A model generated the notes under the pieces. The model was not told the DNA's origin. It did no database searches and worked only from the letters and a program-made list of their open reading frames with translations. Source: a virus. From it: a DNA stretch of 27,946 bases. The position numbers and the translations under genes are program-made. Shown one piece after another: positions 14,403 to 22,905 of this stretch. The stretch is taken from positions 1-27,946 of IMG/VR virus record IMGVR_UViG_3300027736_000197. The stretch is one strand, 5' to 3'. The first letter of the stretch is position 1; every line of letters starts with the position of its first letter.

Positions 14403-15584
14403 ATGGCAGACCTTAAGATCTCACAGCTAACAGCAATCTCAGTCCTTACACCGGCCACCGATGTGTTGCCTGTGGTCGACTCTGGAGGCGTCACCAAGAA
14501 GATCACCACCAATCAGATCCTAGGCTCCGGCGGCACCGCTACCCTCGCCTCCGCCACCATCACCGGCGATCTGACGGTGGACACCTCGACGCTGAAGGTT
14601 GATTCGACAAATGATAATGTAATCGTTGGGGCGACTTCCGCGATTGGTGGTGGACGATTCAGCGTTCAAGCCGATTTGTCTGCCAAGCAAGCTATTTGCG
14701 CCAAAAACAGTGCGGCTTCCTACAGCGCAACAAGCAACTTCATTCGATTCACCAATTCGACTGATTCAACGGTTGGAGGTATTACGCATCCCGCTGTCAC
14801 TTCGCTTGGTGTTTGGGGAGTTAGCGACATTCAGTTTCTGTTGTCTGGCGCTGGCTCCACCGCCATGACCCTCAACTCTACGGGGTTGGGCGTGGGTCTT
14901 GCGGCTACTGCTGCTAAACTTGAAATTGGCGGAGGTGATGGAACTCAGTTCTACATTCGCTCTACTGGCACTGTGTCGGCGCGAATCCGAGGTTTTACTA
15001 ATTCCACCGAAGCCGGTTTAATTGCGTTTCTCAATGGCGGTGGTATTGCGTTTGATGTTAGTGGAGAGCGAGCGCGGATTGATACGAGTGGGAATTTGCT
15101 GGTGGGGACGACGACCACTTCTGGAAATGCTGGCGGATTAAAGCTCAGCAATGTTGCTGGAAATCTTGGTCAGATCACATTTTCAAACAACTCTGGTTCC
15201 TCTGATTACGTTGCCCGTTTCAACTGGGGAAGCACTCCGACGCTCGTCGGAAACATCACCGTCAGTTCTGGTGGAACCGCTTTCAACACCACTTCAGATT
15301 ACCGACTAAAGGAGTCTGTCCAGCCTCTGCTTGGCGGTCTTGCTCGCGTCAATGCGCTCAAGCCTTCCGTTTACAAGTGGAAGACCGACGGGTCTAACGG
15401 TGAGGGGTTCTTGGCCCACGAACTTGCTGAAGTGGTTCCTGCGGCTGTCACAGGAGATAAGGATGCTGTGAACGAAGACGGTTCAATCAAGCCTCAAGGA
15501 GTCGATCTATCGAAGGTTGTTCCGATCTTGGTTGCTGCTATCAAAGAACTCACCGCCCGTGTTCAAACTCTCGAAGCCCGCTAA
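14403..15584 (+). CDS. Tail fibre with C-terminal S74 intramolecular chaperone, 393 aa
   Basis: The N-terminus (MADLKISQLTAISVLTPATD then VLPVVDSGG) is a common virion-attachment type for phage fibres. The middle (about 60-290) is Gly/Ser/Thr-rich, consistent with a trimeric beta shaft. The C-terminus is a peptidase S74 chaperone of endosialidase type: FNTTSDYRLKESV with Ser298 and Lys303 as the expected autocleavage dyad, then ALKPSVYKW, GFLAHELAEVVP and a helical end (VPILVAAIKELTARVQTLEA). The domain should fold the trimer and then cleave itself off before Ser298. Codon use shifts after about position 14600, suggesting an exchanged distal part. It is probably a host-recognition fibre; the receptor is unknown. 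Confidence 0.85.
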   Translation: MADLKISQLTAISVLTPATDVLPVVDSGGVTKKITTNQILGSGGTATLASATITGDLTVDTSTLKVDSTNDNVIVGATSAIGGGRFSVQADLSAKQAICAKNSAASYSATSNFIRFTNSTDSTVGGITHPAVTSLGVWGVSDIQFLLSGAGSTAMTLNSTGLGVGLAATAAKLEIGGGDGTQFYIRSTGTVSARIRGFTNSTEAGLIAFLNGGGIAFDVSGERARIDTSGNLLVGTTTTSGNAGGLKLSNVAGNLGQITFSNNSGSSDYVARFNWGSTPTLVGNITVSSGGTAFNTTSDYRLKESVQPLLGGLARVNALKPSVYKWKTDGSNGEGFLAHELAEVVPAAVTGDKDAVNEDGSIKPQGVDLSKVVPILVAAIKELTARVQTLEAR

Positions 15585-15587
15585 TTT

Positions 15588-15947
15588 ATGACCATCCTCT
15601 GGATCATCGAACGCCTTCTCGTTAAACCCACCGAAGGCTCCCTCACCGATGTCGTCATCACCGCCGATTGGCGATGCAACGGCACTCAGGACCAATACAG
15701 CGGCACCTGCTACGGCTCTACGTCGTTCTCGCCGCCGTCTGGTGAGTTCACGCCATATCCTGACCTGACGCAGGAACAGGTGCTTGGTTGGTGCTACGCG
15801 AACGGAGTCGATCAAGCGGCTGTTGAGGCGAACGTGACGCAGCAGATTAACGATCAGATCAATCCTCCGGTGATTGCTCCGCCGTTGCCGTGGGTGCCGG
15901 TTGTGGTTGCGGAGCCGGTTGGCGTTGTCGATCCTCCCGTCGTATGA
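15588..15947 (+). CDS. Fibre-associated conserved phage protein, 119 aa
   Basis: The sequence contains VITADWRCNGTQDQYSGTCY, then GSTSFSPPSGEFTPYPDLTQ and EQVLGWCYANGVDQAAVEAN, ending with a Pro/Val-rich tail (NPPVIAPPLPWVP). This W-x-C ... Y-G-[ST]-x-x-F ... F-x-P-Y-x-x-L-T-x-x-x-[VI]-L-x-W pattern recurs in small proteins near tail fibres in many phages, from memory. It may be a fibre chaperone or tip component; function is not established here. The start at 15588 follows the fibre stop by 3 bp. Confidence 0.7.
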   Translation: MTILWIIERLLVKPTEGSLTDVVITADWRCNGTQDQYSGTCYGSTSFSPPSGEFTPYPDLTQEQVLGWCYANGVDQAAVEANVTQQINDQINPPVIAPPLPWVPVVVAEPVGVVDPPVV

Positions 15948-16093
15948 TCAAGATCGAACTCACTCAAGAGCAGGCCAACAACCTCCTCCAACTTATCGAC
16001 ATTGCCATCAAAGCCGGTGGCTATCAGAACGCTAAGGTAGGCGTTCCTCTGGCAGACTTAATCCTCGCAGCCGCACAGCCTAAATCCGAGTAA
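15944..16093 (+). CDS. Small conserved-type phage protein, 49 aa
   Basis: ATG at 15944 makes an ATGA overlap with the upstream gene. The product begins MIKIELTQEQANNLLQLIDI and continues AIKAGGYQNAKVGVPLADLI. It is a two-helix protein with no membrane segment. I recall similar short proteins in many phage genomes at this position. Function is unknown. Its stop shares one base with the next ATG (TAATG). Confidence 0.7.
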   Translation: MIKIELTQEQANNLLQLIDIAIKAGGYQNAKVGVPLADLILAAAQPKSE

Positions 16094-16263
16094 TGGAACC
16101 AACGAACAGCAGCACCAGCCCTGGACTCAGCCTAGCAGCAGCGGCAGGTGCCACCGCTGTTTCGTTTATTCCAGCCCTCACTGACTGGGTGAGGCTTATC
16201 ACGGCAGTGATTGGCTTACTTTGCGCCTGCTACGGAGCATATCGATTATTTAAATCCAAATGA
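16093..16263 (+). CDS. Small membrane protein, holin-like candidate, 56 aa
   Basis: The sequence has a polar Ser/Thr start, a moderately hydrophobic Ala-rich segment (SLAAAAGATAVSFIPAL) and a clear membrane segment (LITAVIGLLCACYGAYRLF), ending in the basic RLFKSK. Size and topology suit a small holin or antiholin. It overlaps by ATGA with a second small membrane gene, the arrangement expected of a lysis cassette. No endolysin gene is recognised next to it, so the assignment stays tentative. Confidence 0.55.
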   Translation: MEPTNSSTSPGLSLAAAAGATAVSFIPALTDWVRLITAVIGLLCACYGAYRLFKSK

Positions 16264-16457
16264 AAAACACTAAAACAACTCTCGCCGGTGTCGGTGCTAT
16301 TCTTGTCGCTGTCGGTGGTGCCCTTCGGGCTGCCTTCGACGGTGATCCCAGCACCAACATCGACATCGCCTCGACCATTGCAGCGGTGACCGCTGGCATT
16401 GGTTTGATCTGGGCTAAGGACGCCACCGAGGTGCCCCAAATTAAGAAACCCGAATGA
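16260..16457 (+). CDS. Small two-segment membrane protein, holin-like, 65 aa
   Basis: The sequence has a basic start (MKNTKTT), membrane segment 1 (LAGVGAILVAVGGALRAAF), a polar loop (DGDPSTNID), membrane segment 2 (IASTIAAVTAGIGLIWA) and a charged tail (KDATEVPQIKKPE). This matches class II holin topology and size. It is coupled by ATGA to both neighbours. Together with the previous gene it may form a holin/antiholin pair that times lysis; this is inference from topology and context. Confidence 0.65.
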   Translation: MKNTKTTLAGVGAILVAVGGALRAAFDGDPSTNIDIASTIAAVTAGIGLIWAKDATEVPQIKKPE

Positions 16458-16627
16458 ACTGGATCTACCAGATCCTCAAGGCTCTGTTGGACTGGCTCCG
16501 TGAAACACCACCTACCGATGTGCAACATGGTAACGCTCCCAAAGCCCTCAAGAACGATCTGGCTGACCGCATTGCTGATTTGCCTGGGCTGCCAGGTGAC
16601 CAAGGTGGCCCTGGTTCCAAGCGGTGA
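16454..16627 (+). CDS. Small lysis-cluster protein, 57 aa
   Basis: ATG at 16454 overlaps the holin-like stop by ATGA. The N-terminus MNWIYQILKALLDWL is amphipathic or weakly membrane-associating, followed by a charged helical part (APKALKNDLADRIADLPG) and a Gly-rich end. About 110 bp of its 3' part overlap the next gene in another frame. The nested layout recalls Rz/Rz1 spanin pairs, but the hydrophobic segment is short for an inner-membrane spanin. Function is uncertain. Confidence 0.55.
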   Translation: MNWIYQILKALLDWLRETPPTDVQHGNAPKALKNDLADRIADLPGLPGDQGGPGSKR

Positions 16628-16751
16628 TCCGGTGATGCTGGCCGAGCCTACTAAGGCCAGCGTGTACTCTTTCGACAGTAACAAGAAGCTGGTGGGGCCA
16701 TCCCGGGTGGTTCTGCCGGCAGGTTGGTATGTTTTACCGAAGAGCCAATGA
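16518..16751 (+). CDS. Lysis-cluster lipoprotein candidate, 77 aa, overlapping out of frame
   Basis: A hydrophobic segment (TIWLTALLICLGC) ends in Cys25, which could be a lipobox cysteine (L-G-C), so the product is probably an exported lipoprotein. The mature part has VALVPSGDPVMLAEPTKA and VVLPAGWYVLP, a V-P-x-G-x-P-V-x-L-A-E-P and G-W-Y-x-L-P pattern I recall from small proteins in phage lysis regions. ATG at 16518 or 16527 are possible starts; a GTG at 16500 also lies in frame. It overlaps the previous gene out of frame and the tail adaptor gene by ATGA. An o-spanin-like role is possible but not shown. Confidence 0.55.
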   Translation: MCNMVTLPKPSRTIWLTALLICLGCQVTKVALVPSGDPVMLAEPTKASVYSFDSNKKLVGPSRVVLPAGWYVLPKSQ

Positions 16752-17671
16752 GAACCGTCACATACGACTATGTCCTGCAGCGTGCCTGTGAGCTCACTGG
16801 GCGCGTTTTCTCATCGCTAACGACCGAGGAGTCCAATCTCTTCCGCACGTTCATCTCCATGTCATTACGGAGCGCCTGGGAGTGTTTTAACTGGCCCGAG
16901 CAGACCGTGTATCAGCAGGAGTTCTTTGCGGCCAACTACAGCGCGGCGCAGGTCTACTCCGGTGGCATGGTGGTTTACTACCCTACCGAGCAGAAGTACT
17001 ACCAGTACGTTGGGGCCATCAATTCCAACAACCCTCCGACTCTCAACGGACCTGGAGGTACACTGAACTCTCAATACTGGGGGCTGGCACAGCCGAGCTA
17101 TGGCAGCACTGCAACCTGGGATACGACGACCGTCTACAACATCGGTGACATCGTGCTGTACCCTGAGGACCAGGAATACTACCAGCTCTTTGCGACTGCT
17201 TCCGCCGGAACTGTTCCCACCAACGCTGTCTACTGGGGCCGCCTGAACAAGTTCCTTCGATACGTCAACCAACAGCTCAATCCAGATGGGACTACCCGGG
17301 CTGTTGAGATCGGCGAGACGTTCAGTGTATGGCCTTCCGATCCTCGGATAACTTGGAGGCAACACGAGCCTGCTTATACGCTCATCGATGCCGGCATCCT
17401 AATTGGTGAGCAGCTCCCGTACGTTTGGATTGAGTTTCGCAAATCCCCTCCGCTGCTGTCGACTGCCGTCGATGCCAGCGCTTATGCGTTTCCTTATCGC
17501 TTCTGCGAGGTGTGTTCATTGAAGGCAGCCGGCCAGATGCTCCGTGTAGATGGCAAGGTTGACCTCGGAAACACCTTCCTTGAGCTCGGTGAGGTCGAGC
17601 TGACCAAGGAGATCGACAAGGTGGCCCTCCAGGAGAAATACGTGCGCCAGATAATTGTCCCAGGTCGCTAA
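16748..17671 (+). CDS. Tail adaptor (T7 gp11-like), with two CBM-like repeats, 307 aa
   Basis: This is predicted to be the adaptor ring between portal and nozzle, the equivalent of T7 tail tubular protein A. The N-terminus ([14 protein letters not shown]...[16 protein letters not shown]) and C-terminus ([17 protein letters not shown], then [12 protein letters not shown]) form the helical adaptor fold seen in such gateway proteins. Between them are two aromatic repeats: [19 protein letters not shown] (about 72-91) and [19 protein letters not shown] (about 130-149), each followed by a Y-W-G motif. These look like carbohydrate-binding module 5/12-type folds (Y-x-x-G-D-x-V-x-Y ... Y). ATG at 16748 is chosen because of the ATGA overlap. 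The large protein downstream fits the nozzle. Confidence 0.72.
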   Translation: MRTVTYDYVLQRACELTGRVFSSLTTEESNLFRTFISMSLRSAWECFNWPEQTVYQQEFFAANYSAAQVYSGGMVVYYPTEQKYYQYVGAINSNNPPTLNGPGGTLNSQYWGLAQPSYGSTATWDTTTVYNIGDIVLYPEDQEYYQLFATASAGTVPTNAVYWGRLNKFLRYVNQQLNPDGTTRAVEIGETFSVWPSDPRITWRQHEPAYTLIDAGILIGEQLPYVWIEFRKSPPLLSTAVDASAYAFPYRFCEVCSLKAAGQMLRVDGKVDLGNTFLELGEVELTKEIDKVALQEKYVRQIIVPGR

Positions 17672-17672
17672 T

Positions 17673-20600
17673 ATGCCCGACTTACCCGAGATCATGTCGG
17701 TCGACGATGGGTTCAAAGGTGTAATCAGCCGCCTAGATCCCAACCAAGTTCCTGCGCAGTACGTTAGCCAGGCCATCAACCGGGTCTTCCAAGATCAGCT
17801 TATTAAGAACCGCTGGGGCATTGTGCAGCCTAAGTGGGGCGGTAAGTGGACTACGTCGACCAGGACGGTCACGGTCACTTCCAACTCAGCAGCAACGCTA
17901 GGAGTAAGCGGCCCCCTGATTCCTGCTGGTTCAATCGTTTGCTCCGATCAAAGCGCAAACGCACTGGTGTTTCCTAATGGCACTAGGTGCATTCTGGACG
18001 ACAACACCAACGTCGTAATGTCGACGGCGGCAATTTCATTTGGTGGCGCTCCAGTAAACAAGAACGTCCAGTTCTACGGTTCTACCACAGCCTTCACCGA
18101 CATCCTCGGTGTGCTGCCTTTTCGCGATCCTGACACCGGCTATCAGGCGCTGATCGTTGCCACCAACGAGGTGCGCACATCCGATGGCGGCCAAGGCAGG
18201 ATGTACTTGGTACGACCCAACCAGTCGCACCTGGAGATTCCGATGAACGGGCACGACATCTACACGCCGGTTCGCCTAATGCAGGCCACCAATGCGGTGG
18301 TCATGCTGCGACCTGGGAATGCCCGGTACTATTTTACTGGTGCGGATGTCAATTCAACCAACAGTACGGTGACGCTGCACGTCCCACCAGACATGGAGTC
18401 CGGTGATCGGATTGGAGTGGTGCAAGTTGGTGTTGCGCCAAACTTGTGGAAGGTGGCATCGACCACAGCCGGGCAAGGTTTCGCAATGTTCGTAAACGTG
18501 AAGGGAGGAGGGGTCTGCACCTTGCACCTGTCCCAAGGATCGGCTCAAACCGGATCATCTCCGGTTGCACTTACGTCCGGTCTCACCAGTGCCAATCGGT
18601 ACTACTTTGAACTGTCGAACAACACCACCGGGTACGACGTAACACAAGGCGTCAGCGACTTCTACAACGACGGCCTGCCGTTGATGATGGAGGCCTCCTA
18701 CAATGCTGGCGTGCCTGTATCGGCGCTTGATAACGGATTCAACCGGATTGCATCGGTGAATGCTATCGTAGCGTCATCAATTACGGACGACACGATCACG
18801 GTCCCGAACCATCCGTTTGTTGCTGGAGATCAGGTGACCATCAGCAATGTAAACGCAGGTGTTTCAAACGGAATCTACTACGTCTTCCCAACTGATAAGA
18901 ACTCGCTGAAGTTGTTTAGCGGATCTTCCGAGGAGCTTGATTCGCTTAACACAGCGGCAGTCGCTAACATAACCGCAACCACCGGCGCAGTTACCGCCAC
19001 CGGGACAGCAGTGCTTTCAGGGGCAACGGTTGGATCAATCACTCTTGGCGTTGGTGGTGCTGGTTACGCCACAGCTCCAACCGTTACGATTGCAGCTCCT
19101 TCTCCTGGTCCTGGAGTAACAGCTACCGCTACAGCCACCGTCTCTGGCGGTAAAGTCACCGGGTTTACGATGGTGTTGAATGGGACAGGGTATACCGCTG
19201 CTCCCATAGTCACAGTTGGCGCCCCTGCTGGCTCTGGTGTAACCGCCTTGACCATCGTCAATCAAGGTGCTGGTTACGTGACCGCACCAGTCCCGGTGAT
19301 AACCGGCGTAATAGGTGCAACGGCGACGTCTACTATCACTGACGGCAAAGTGACAGCGGTTACCATTACCAACCCTGGGCATACCGCTACGTCAGTGGTT
19401 GTGACCGTACCCAAGCCGTCTACTCTCACCGAGATAACGTCTAACACTGTTACTGGCACGATCAAGAAGTCCTCTGCCTCCGGTGCTAATGTACCTGCTG
19501 GCCGTGAGGGATTGTACTTTCAAAACCGTCTGCTATTGCTATACGGTCCCGACTACCTGGCAGTGTCCGATGTGCTTGATCCGTTGCACTACAGCCCGAT
19601 CCTGAATGAGTTCAAGCTCAACACCGGTGCCAATGACGCTGTGGTGGCCCTGTACCCATTCAACACGACCACACTGATAGTCTTTAAGGAACGGTCTATC
19701 TTGGCTGTAGAGAACCTTTACGGCGACCTGTCGACTACCCGGCTCACCGAGGTCACTCGGGAATTTGGATGCATCAGCCAGGCGTCTATTGCGTCCACCG
19801 GATCAGACATTGTCTTCCTTAGTCAGCGCGGTGTGATCAGCCTAAAGCAAACCGAGTTTGGCATCAGCCAGTCGGTAGTGCTTCCATTGTCTGATCCTAT
19901 CCAAAACGTCATTGAGGATATTGATCAAGCTAACTGGAGAAAGTCATGTGGAGCTTACTACAACAACCGGTACATCCTGAGCGTCCCGGTGGAAGGTGGC
20001 GACGGGACAAACCAACGCACCCTGGTCTACAACTTTTTGAATCAGGCGTGGGAAGGATACTGGGAAGGCTCTCTGCTTGTTCCACGGTATTACACCAGAC
20101 TGATCGTCGCTGGCACAGACACGCTCTGCTGGGCGGATGAGAGCGGGTTCATACATAACTTCGATTACCAGGCGCTGCAGGATCGCAATCGGGTTGGAAC
20201 CATTCAACAGATTGCCACCACGGTTTACTTCCGAGGCCATACCGGTGACAAAAATCCATATTCCGCAAGTGCTGCAACCAACAACGGAGTCGATCACAAA
20301 CAGTGGACCAATGTGCAGTTTGAGTTAACCTCTTGGAATCCTACTTATTCCATCACTGCAAACTTTGATGGTGTGAATGAGTCATACGCTATTGCCACTA
20401 ACGAGACCAAGAACCGCACAGCCTACTACACATATGGAAGCGGAACCTACGTTACCAACAACTCAGGAAACAACTTCCTCAATCCTTTCCGTGAGGATTA
20501 CTCTACGCTTCCAGGCATTAAGTGTAACACTTCAGGATTCAAGGCGGGATTGCTTCAATCGTTCAGCCAGAAAGCTCGCCTGCGTCGCCACTCCATCACC

Positions 20601-20699
20601 ATGCAACCTGTGGTTACCACTACCTCCGGTGCGCTAAACATTCACAGCCTGAAATCAATCGCTATTCCTTTCCGACTCTACGGCAAAACCGACGTCTAA
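17673..20699 (+). CDS. Nozzle/tail-hub-like protein, 1008 aa
   Basis: By order this is the tail nozzle (T7 gp12-like) protein. The N-terminus is [21 protein letters not shown] GxxGxY-type insert at about residues 454-576 contains repeats ([49 protein letters not shown]) with intervening [12 protein letters not shown] segments, a beta-solenoid-like or Ig-like array common in phage virion proteins. After it, [54 protein letters not shown] and [13 protein letters not shown] look like beta-propeller blades of tail hubs. It is longer than T7 gp12 (794 aa), which the inserted array explains. ATG at 17673 follows the adaptor stop by 1 bp. Confidence 0.72.
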   Translation: MPDLPEIMSVDDGFKGVISRLDPNQVPAQYVSQAINRVFQDQLIKNRWGIVQPKWGGKWTTSTRTVTVTSNSAATLGVSGPLIPAGSIVCSDQSANALVFPNGTRCILDDNTNVVMSTAAISFGGAPVNKNVQFYGSTTAFTDILGVLPFRDPDTGYQALIVATNEVRTSDGGQGRMYLVRPNQSHLEIPMNGHDIYTPVRLMQATNAVVMLRPGNARYYFTGADVNSTNSTVTLHVPPDMESGDRIGVVQVGVAPNLWKVASTTAGQGFAMFVNVKGGGVCTLHLSQGSAQTGSSPVALTSGLTSANRYYFELSNNTTGYDVTQGVSDFYNDGLPLMMEASYNAGVPVSALDNGFNRIASVNAIVASSITDDTITVPNHPFVAGDQVTISNVNAGVSNGIYYVFPTDKNSLKLFSGSSEELDSLNTAAVANITATTGAVTATGTAVLSGATVGSITLGVGGAGYATAPTVTIAAPSPGPGVTATATATVSGGKVTGFTMVLNGTGYTAAPIVTVGAPAGSGVTALTIVNQGAGYVTAPVPVITGVIGATATSTITDGKVTAVTITNPGHTATSVVVTVPKPSTLTEITSNTVTGTIKKSSASGANVPAGREGLYFQNRLLLLYGPDYLAVSDVLDPLHYSPILNEFKLNTGANDAVVALYPFNTTTLIVFKERSILAVENLYGDLSTTRLTEVTREFGCISQASIASTGSDIVFLSQRGVISLKQTEFGISQSVVLPLSDPIQNVIEDIDQANWRKSCGAYYNNRYILSVPVEGGDGTNQRTLVYNFLNQAWEGYWEGSLLVPRYYTRLIVAGTDTLCWADESGFIHNFDYQALQDRNRVGTIQQIATTVYFRGHTGDKNPYSASAATNNGVDHKQWTNVQFELTSWNPTYSITANFDGVNESYAIATNETKNRTAYYTYGSGTYVTNNSGNNFLNPFREDYSTLPGIKCNTSGFKAGLLQSFSQKARLRRHSITMQPVVTTTSGALNIHSLKSIAIPFRLYGKTDV

Positions 20700-20702
20700 T
20701 CT

Positions 20703-21659
20703 ATGCCACTCTTTGTAACCGTCACGCCAGGAACCACCGTCACCAGCTCTACCACGCTGGATGCAGCAACTCTCAATCTGCTAGGCACGCCCAGTGTCGA
20801 CGTCACCGGTACGGTAGATGGCGGGTCGATAACGCTCGGAGTTCAGTCTGTACCGCTTCCTTCGTTATATGCTCAGAATCCTCAGACAATAGTTGGTAAT
20901 GGTGCAGGATCGAGTGCAAGCCCGGTGGCGCTTACGACGACCGACTTAGTGCTGACGGCAACGACCGTCAATATCAATGCAAGCGCTGTCACCACTGCGA
21001 AGATTGCTGATTCAAACGTCACCTATGCCAAGATTCAGAATGTTGCTGATGCGCGTCTGCTTGGAAGATCTCAAGGTGCTGCTGGCGTTGTTCAGGAACT
21101 GACGGTTGGATCTAACCTTACACTGTCTGCAGGAGCGTTGAATGCGTTGAGGCCGGCTGTTGCTTTTACAAATGTTCTTACAGCATCTCAATACGTCATT
21201 TCAAACACAAGAGTAAGCGCTACTGAAATAAGTGCGCTCACCACCTCAATAACACCTCAGACTTCAACTTCAAAGGTGTTGGTTAATTTCAATATTTCAC
21301 ATTCATTGCCTGACTACGGAGGCAATAACATTTGGTACAGGTATGCGTTCATTCTAACCAGAACAATAGGAGGTGTTGAAACCGAACTTGGCGTACCTTC
21401 AGGATATCTTTCTAATCAAGTGTATGGAATCAAACCAGTAAACTACAATCTGTATTATTCACAACAAAACCAAACCATACAATTCCTAGATACTCCCGGT
21501 GCTGCTACAGCTACAACGTATAAACTAAAAATTTACGGCAATACATCAGCGACTTCAAGTTTCTCTTCGTTATACATTAACAGAACCTCTGATAATACCA
21601 ATAGCAGTGATCGTACGTTTGCCACCTCCCAAGTAATTCTCCAAGAGATCCTCCCTTGA
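20703..21659 (+). CDS. Second tail fibre/receptor-binding protein, 318 aa
   Basis: The N-terminal half is a low-complexity Thr/Ser/Val shaft (TPGTTVTSSTTLDAATLNLL) with the fibre motif SAVTTAKIADSNVTYAKIQN followed by ADARLLGRS, which is typical of phage fibres. The C-terminal half (from about residue 155) is aromatic and Asn-rich (NNIWYRYAFILTR; INRTSDNTNSSDRTFATSQV), like a jelly-roll head domain. That half is clearly AT-richer with different codons, pointing to exchange of the receptor-binding module. It lacks an S74 domain. Its stop overlaps a TTG start of the next gene (TTGA). Confidence 0.7.
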   Translation: MPLFVTVTPGTTVTSSTTLDAATLNLLGTPSVDVTGTVDGGSITLGVQSVPLPSLYAQNPQTIVGNGAGSSASPVALTTTDLVLTATTVNINASAVTTAKIADSNVTYAKIQNVADARLLGRSQGAAGVVQELTVGSNLTLSAGALNALRPAVAFTNVLTASQYVISNTRVSATEISALTTSITPQTSTSKVLVNFNISHSLPDYGGNNIWYRYAFILTRTIGGVETELGVPSGYLSNQVYGIKPVNYNLYYSQQNQTIQFLDTPGAATATTYKLKIYGNTSATSSFSSLYINRTSDNTNSSDRTFATSQVILQEILP

Positions 21660-22060
21660 TCCCCCTCGTCACCGATTACCTGCTGCACAAGCTCCCGGAT
21701 TCCTTCAAGGGCTGGACCCGTGAGGCTGTGGAGGACTATGTGATGTTCCATGCCCAGCAGAACACGCTCAAGGTGGCCTTACAGGACGGGCACGTAGTGG
21801 CTGTGTTGGTAGGCTGGAGGCAGATGGGGCCGGAGCCTCAAGCATGGACCTGGCAGCAGTCCGATCCCAATGGCGACCATTGGTACTGGCATCAGTTCGC
21901 TGCCGACTGCGCGTTGTTCGCAATGGCGGTGGCGGCTAAGTTCTTCCACGACAGGCCGGAGTCGGCAATCCTCCCGGCTATCGGTTATCGCAACGGCAAA
22001 CTAACCACCTACAAGAAAGGCTCGATGCCGATCTATAGGGCAGCATCCAAGCATTTATGA
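21656..22060 (+). CDS. Ejection-module small protein, positional match to T7 gp13, 134 aa
   Basis: TTG at 21656 is taken as start because it overlaps the fibre stop (TTGA) and includes a plausible N-terminus (MIPLVTDYLLHKLPDSFKGW); an alternative ATG lies near 21743. The middle has DGHVVAVLVGWRQMG and then WYWHQFAADCALFAMAVAAK. The end has AILPAIGYRNGKLTTYKKGS. Strand-helix order hints at a GNAT-like fold but no acetyl-CoA motif is clear. It sits exactly where T7 gp13 lies, between tail genes and the internal core proteins, and overlaps the next gene by ATGA. Function is unknown. Confidence 0.65.
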   Translation: MIPLVTDYLLHKLPDSFKGWTREAVEDYVMFHAQQNTLKVALQDGHVVAVLVGWRQMGPEPQAWTWQQSDPNGDHWYWHQFAADCALFAMAVAAKFFHDRPESAILPAIGYRNGKLTTYKKGSMPIYRAASKHL

Positions 22061-22893
22061 CAGTCGACGCACCAGCACCACGCAACTACGCCCAAGAGAC
22101 CGCGGATACGCTTCGTACCCAGCTCCAACTGGCACCGGAAAGGTATGCTGCCGAGGCTCAATTTGCCCCGAAATACCAAGCGCTGCAGATGGACCTGCTA
22201 AACCAGGCTACGCCTGAGCTGCTGCGCCTGTACGAACAGCAGATTGCCCCCGCTATGGGCCGTACCGAGGCCGCCAGCCGTGCAGCCTCGCGTGCTGGTG
22301 ACATTGCCGATATCTCCCGCCTCGGGCCTCAGGCTCGGGCTGCCATCCAAGGCTTTGCCCCGGATCAGACTCGGATTGCTGACATCTTGGCTGCCAACGC
22401 TACCTCCGGTCTATTGGCCGGCAGCCAGTTGACCCCGGAGCAGCAGCGTATGGCACAGCAGCAGTCCCGTATGGCATCCTCCGCACGTGGTATAGCTCAG
22501 AGCCCCAATGCTGCATTCCAGGAAGCGCTACGCTCCCAGATGGCAGGTGCAGGCCTTCAACAGCAGCGCCAGCAGCAGGCTATGGGGGCTTTGCAAGCCG
22601 GCCAGGGCGTGTACGGCGACGTGTTCCAGCAGATCCTTGGACGACCGAGCCAGGCCTTTGCCGGATCTCAAGGATTCCTAGGCCAGGCCCAGGGCTTTAA
22701 CCCGGGAATGCTGTTCCAGCCCGAGAGCGCTTACGCCGGCAACATCTACGGCGGCAACCAGCAGTCCCAGATGGCGGCAAACGCTGCCGGTGCATCGGCT
22801 ACGTCTGGAATCATTGGAGGCATTATGGGCGGCCTCGGATCTCTCGGCGGTGGCGCTTTGGCTGGTCGCGGTCGCGGTGTTCCAGGAACTTAA
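22057..22893 (+). CDS. Internal virion protein (T7 gp14-like), 278 aa
   Basis: The sequence is Gln/Ala-rich and helical. The start region YAQETADTLRTQLQLAPERY then AQFAPKYQALQMDLLNQ is a pattern I recall in the first ejection protein of podoviruses. Long Gln-rich coils (LTPEQQRMAQQQSRMA; LQQQRQQQAMGALQAG) follow. The C-terminus has a Gly-rich hydrophobic segment (SGIIGGIMGGLGSLGGGAL) that may insert in a membrane. In T7 gp14 forms the outer-membrane pore during DNA ejection; this role is inferred from order and composition. It is coupled to the upstream gene by ATGA. Confidence 0.72.
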   Translation: MTVDAPAPRNYAQETADTLRTQLQLAPERYAAEAQFAPKYQALQMDLLNQATPELLRLYEQQIAPAMGRTEAASRAASRAGDIADISRLGPQARAAIQGFAPDQTRIADILAANATSGLLAGSQLTPEQQRMAQQQSRMASSARGIAQSPNAAFQEALRSQMAGAGLQQQRQQQAMGALQAGQGVYGDVFQQILGRPSQAFAGSQGFLGQAQGFNPGMLFQPESAYAGNIYGGNQQSQMAANAAGASATSGIIGGIMGGLGSLGGGALAGRGRGVPGT

Positions 22894-22905
22894 TCTCTTA
22901 AAATT

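Noticed and set aside
22025-22047. Second CTATAGGG sequence resembling the T7-like promoter core
   Set aside because: Only about 11 of 23 consensus positions match, and it lies inside the coding end of the 134-aa gene.
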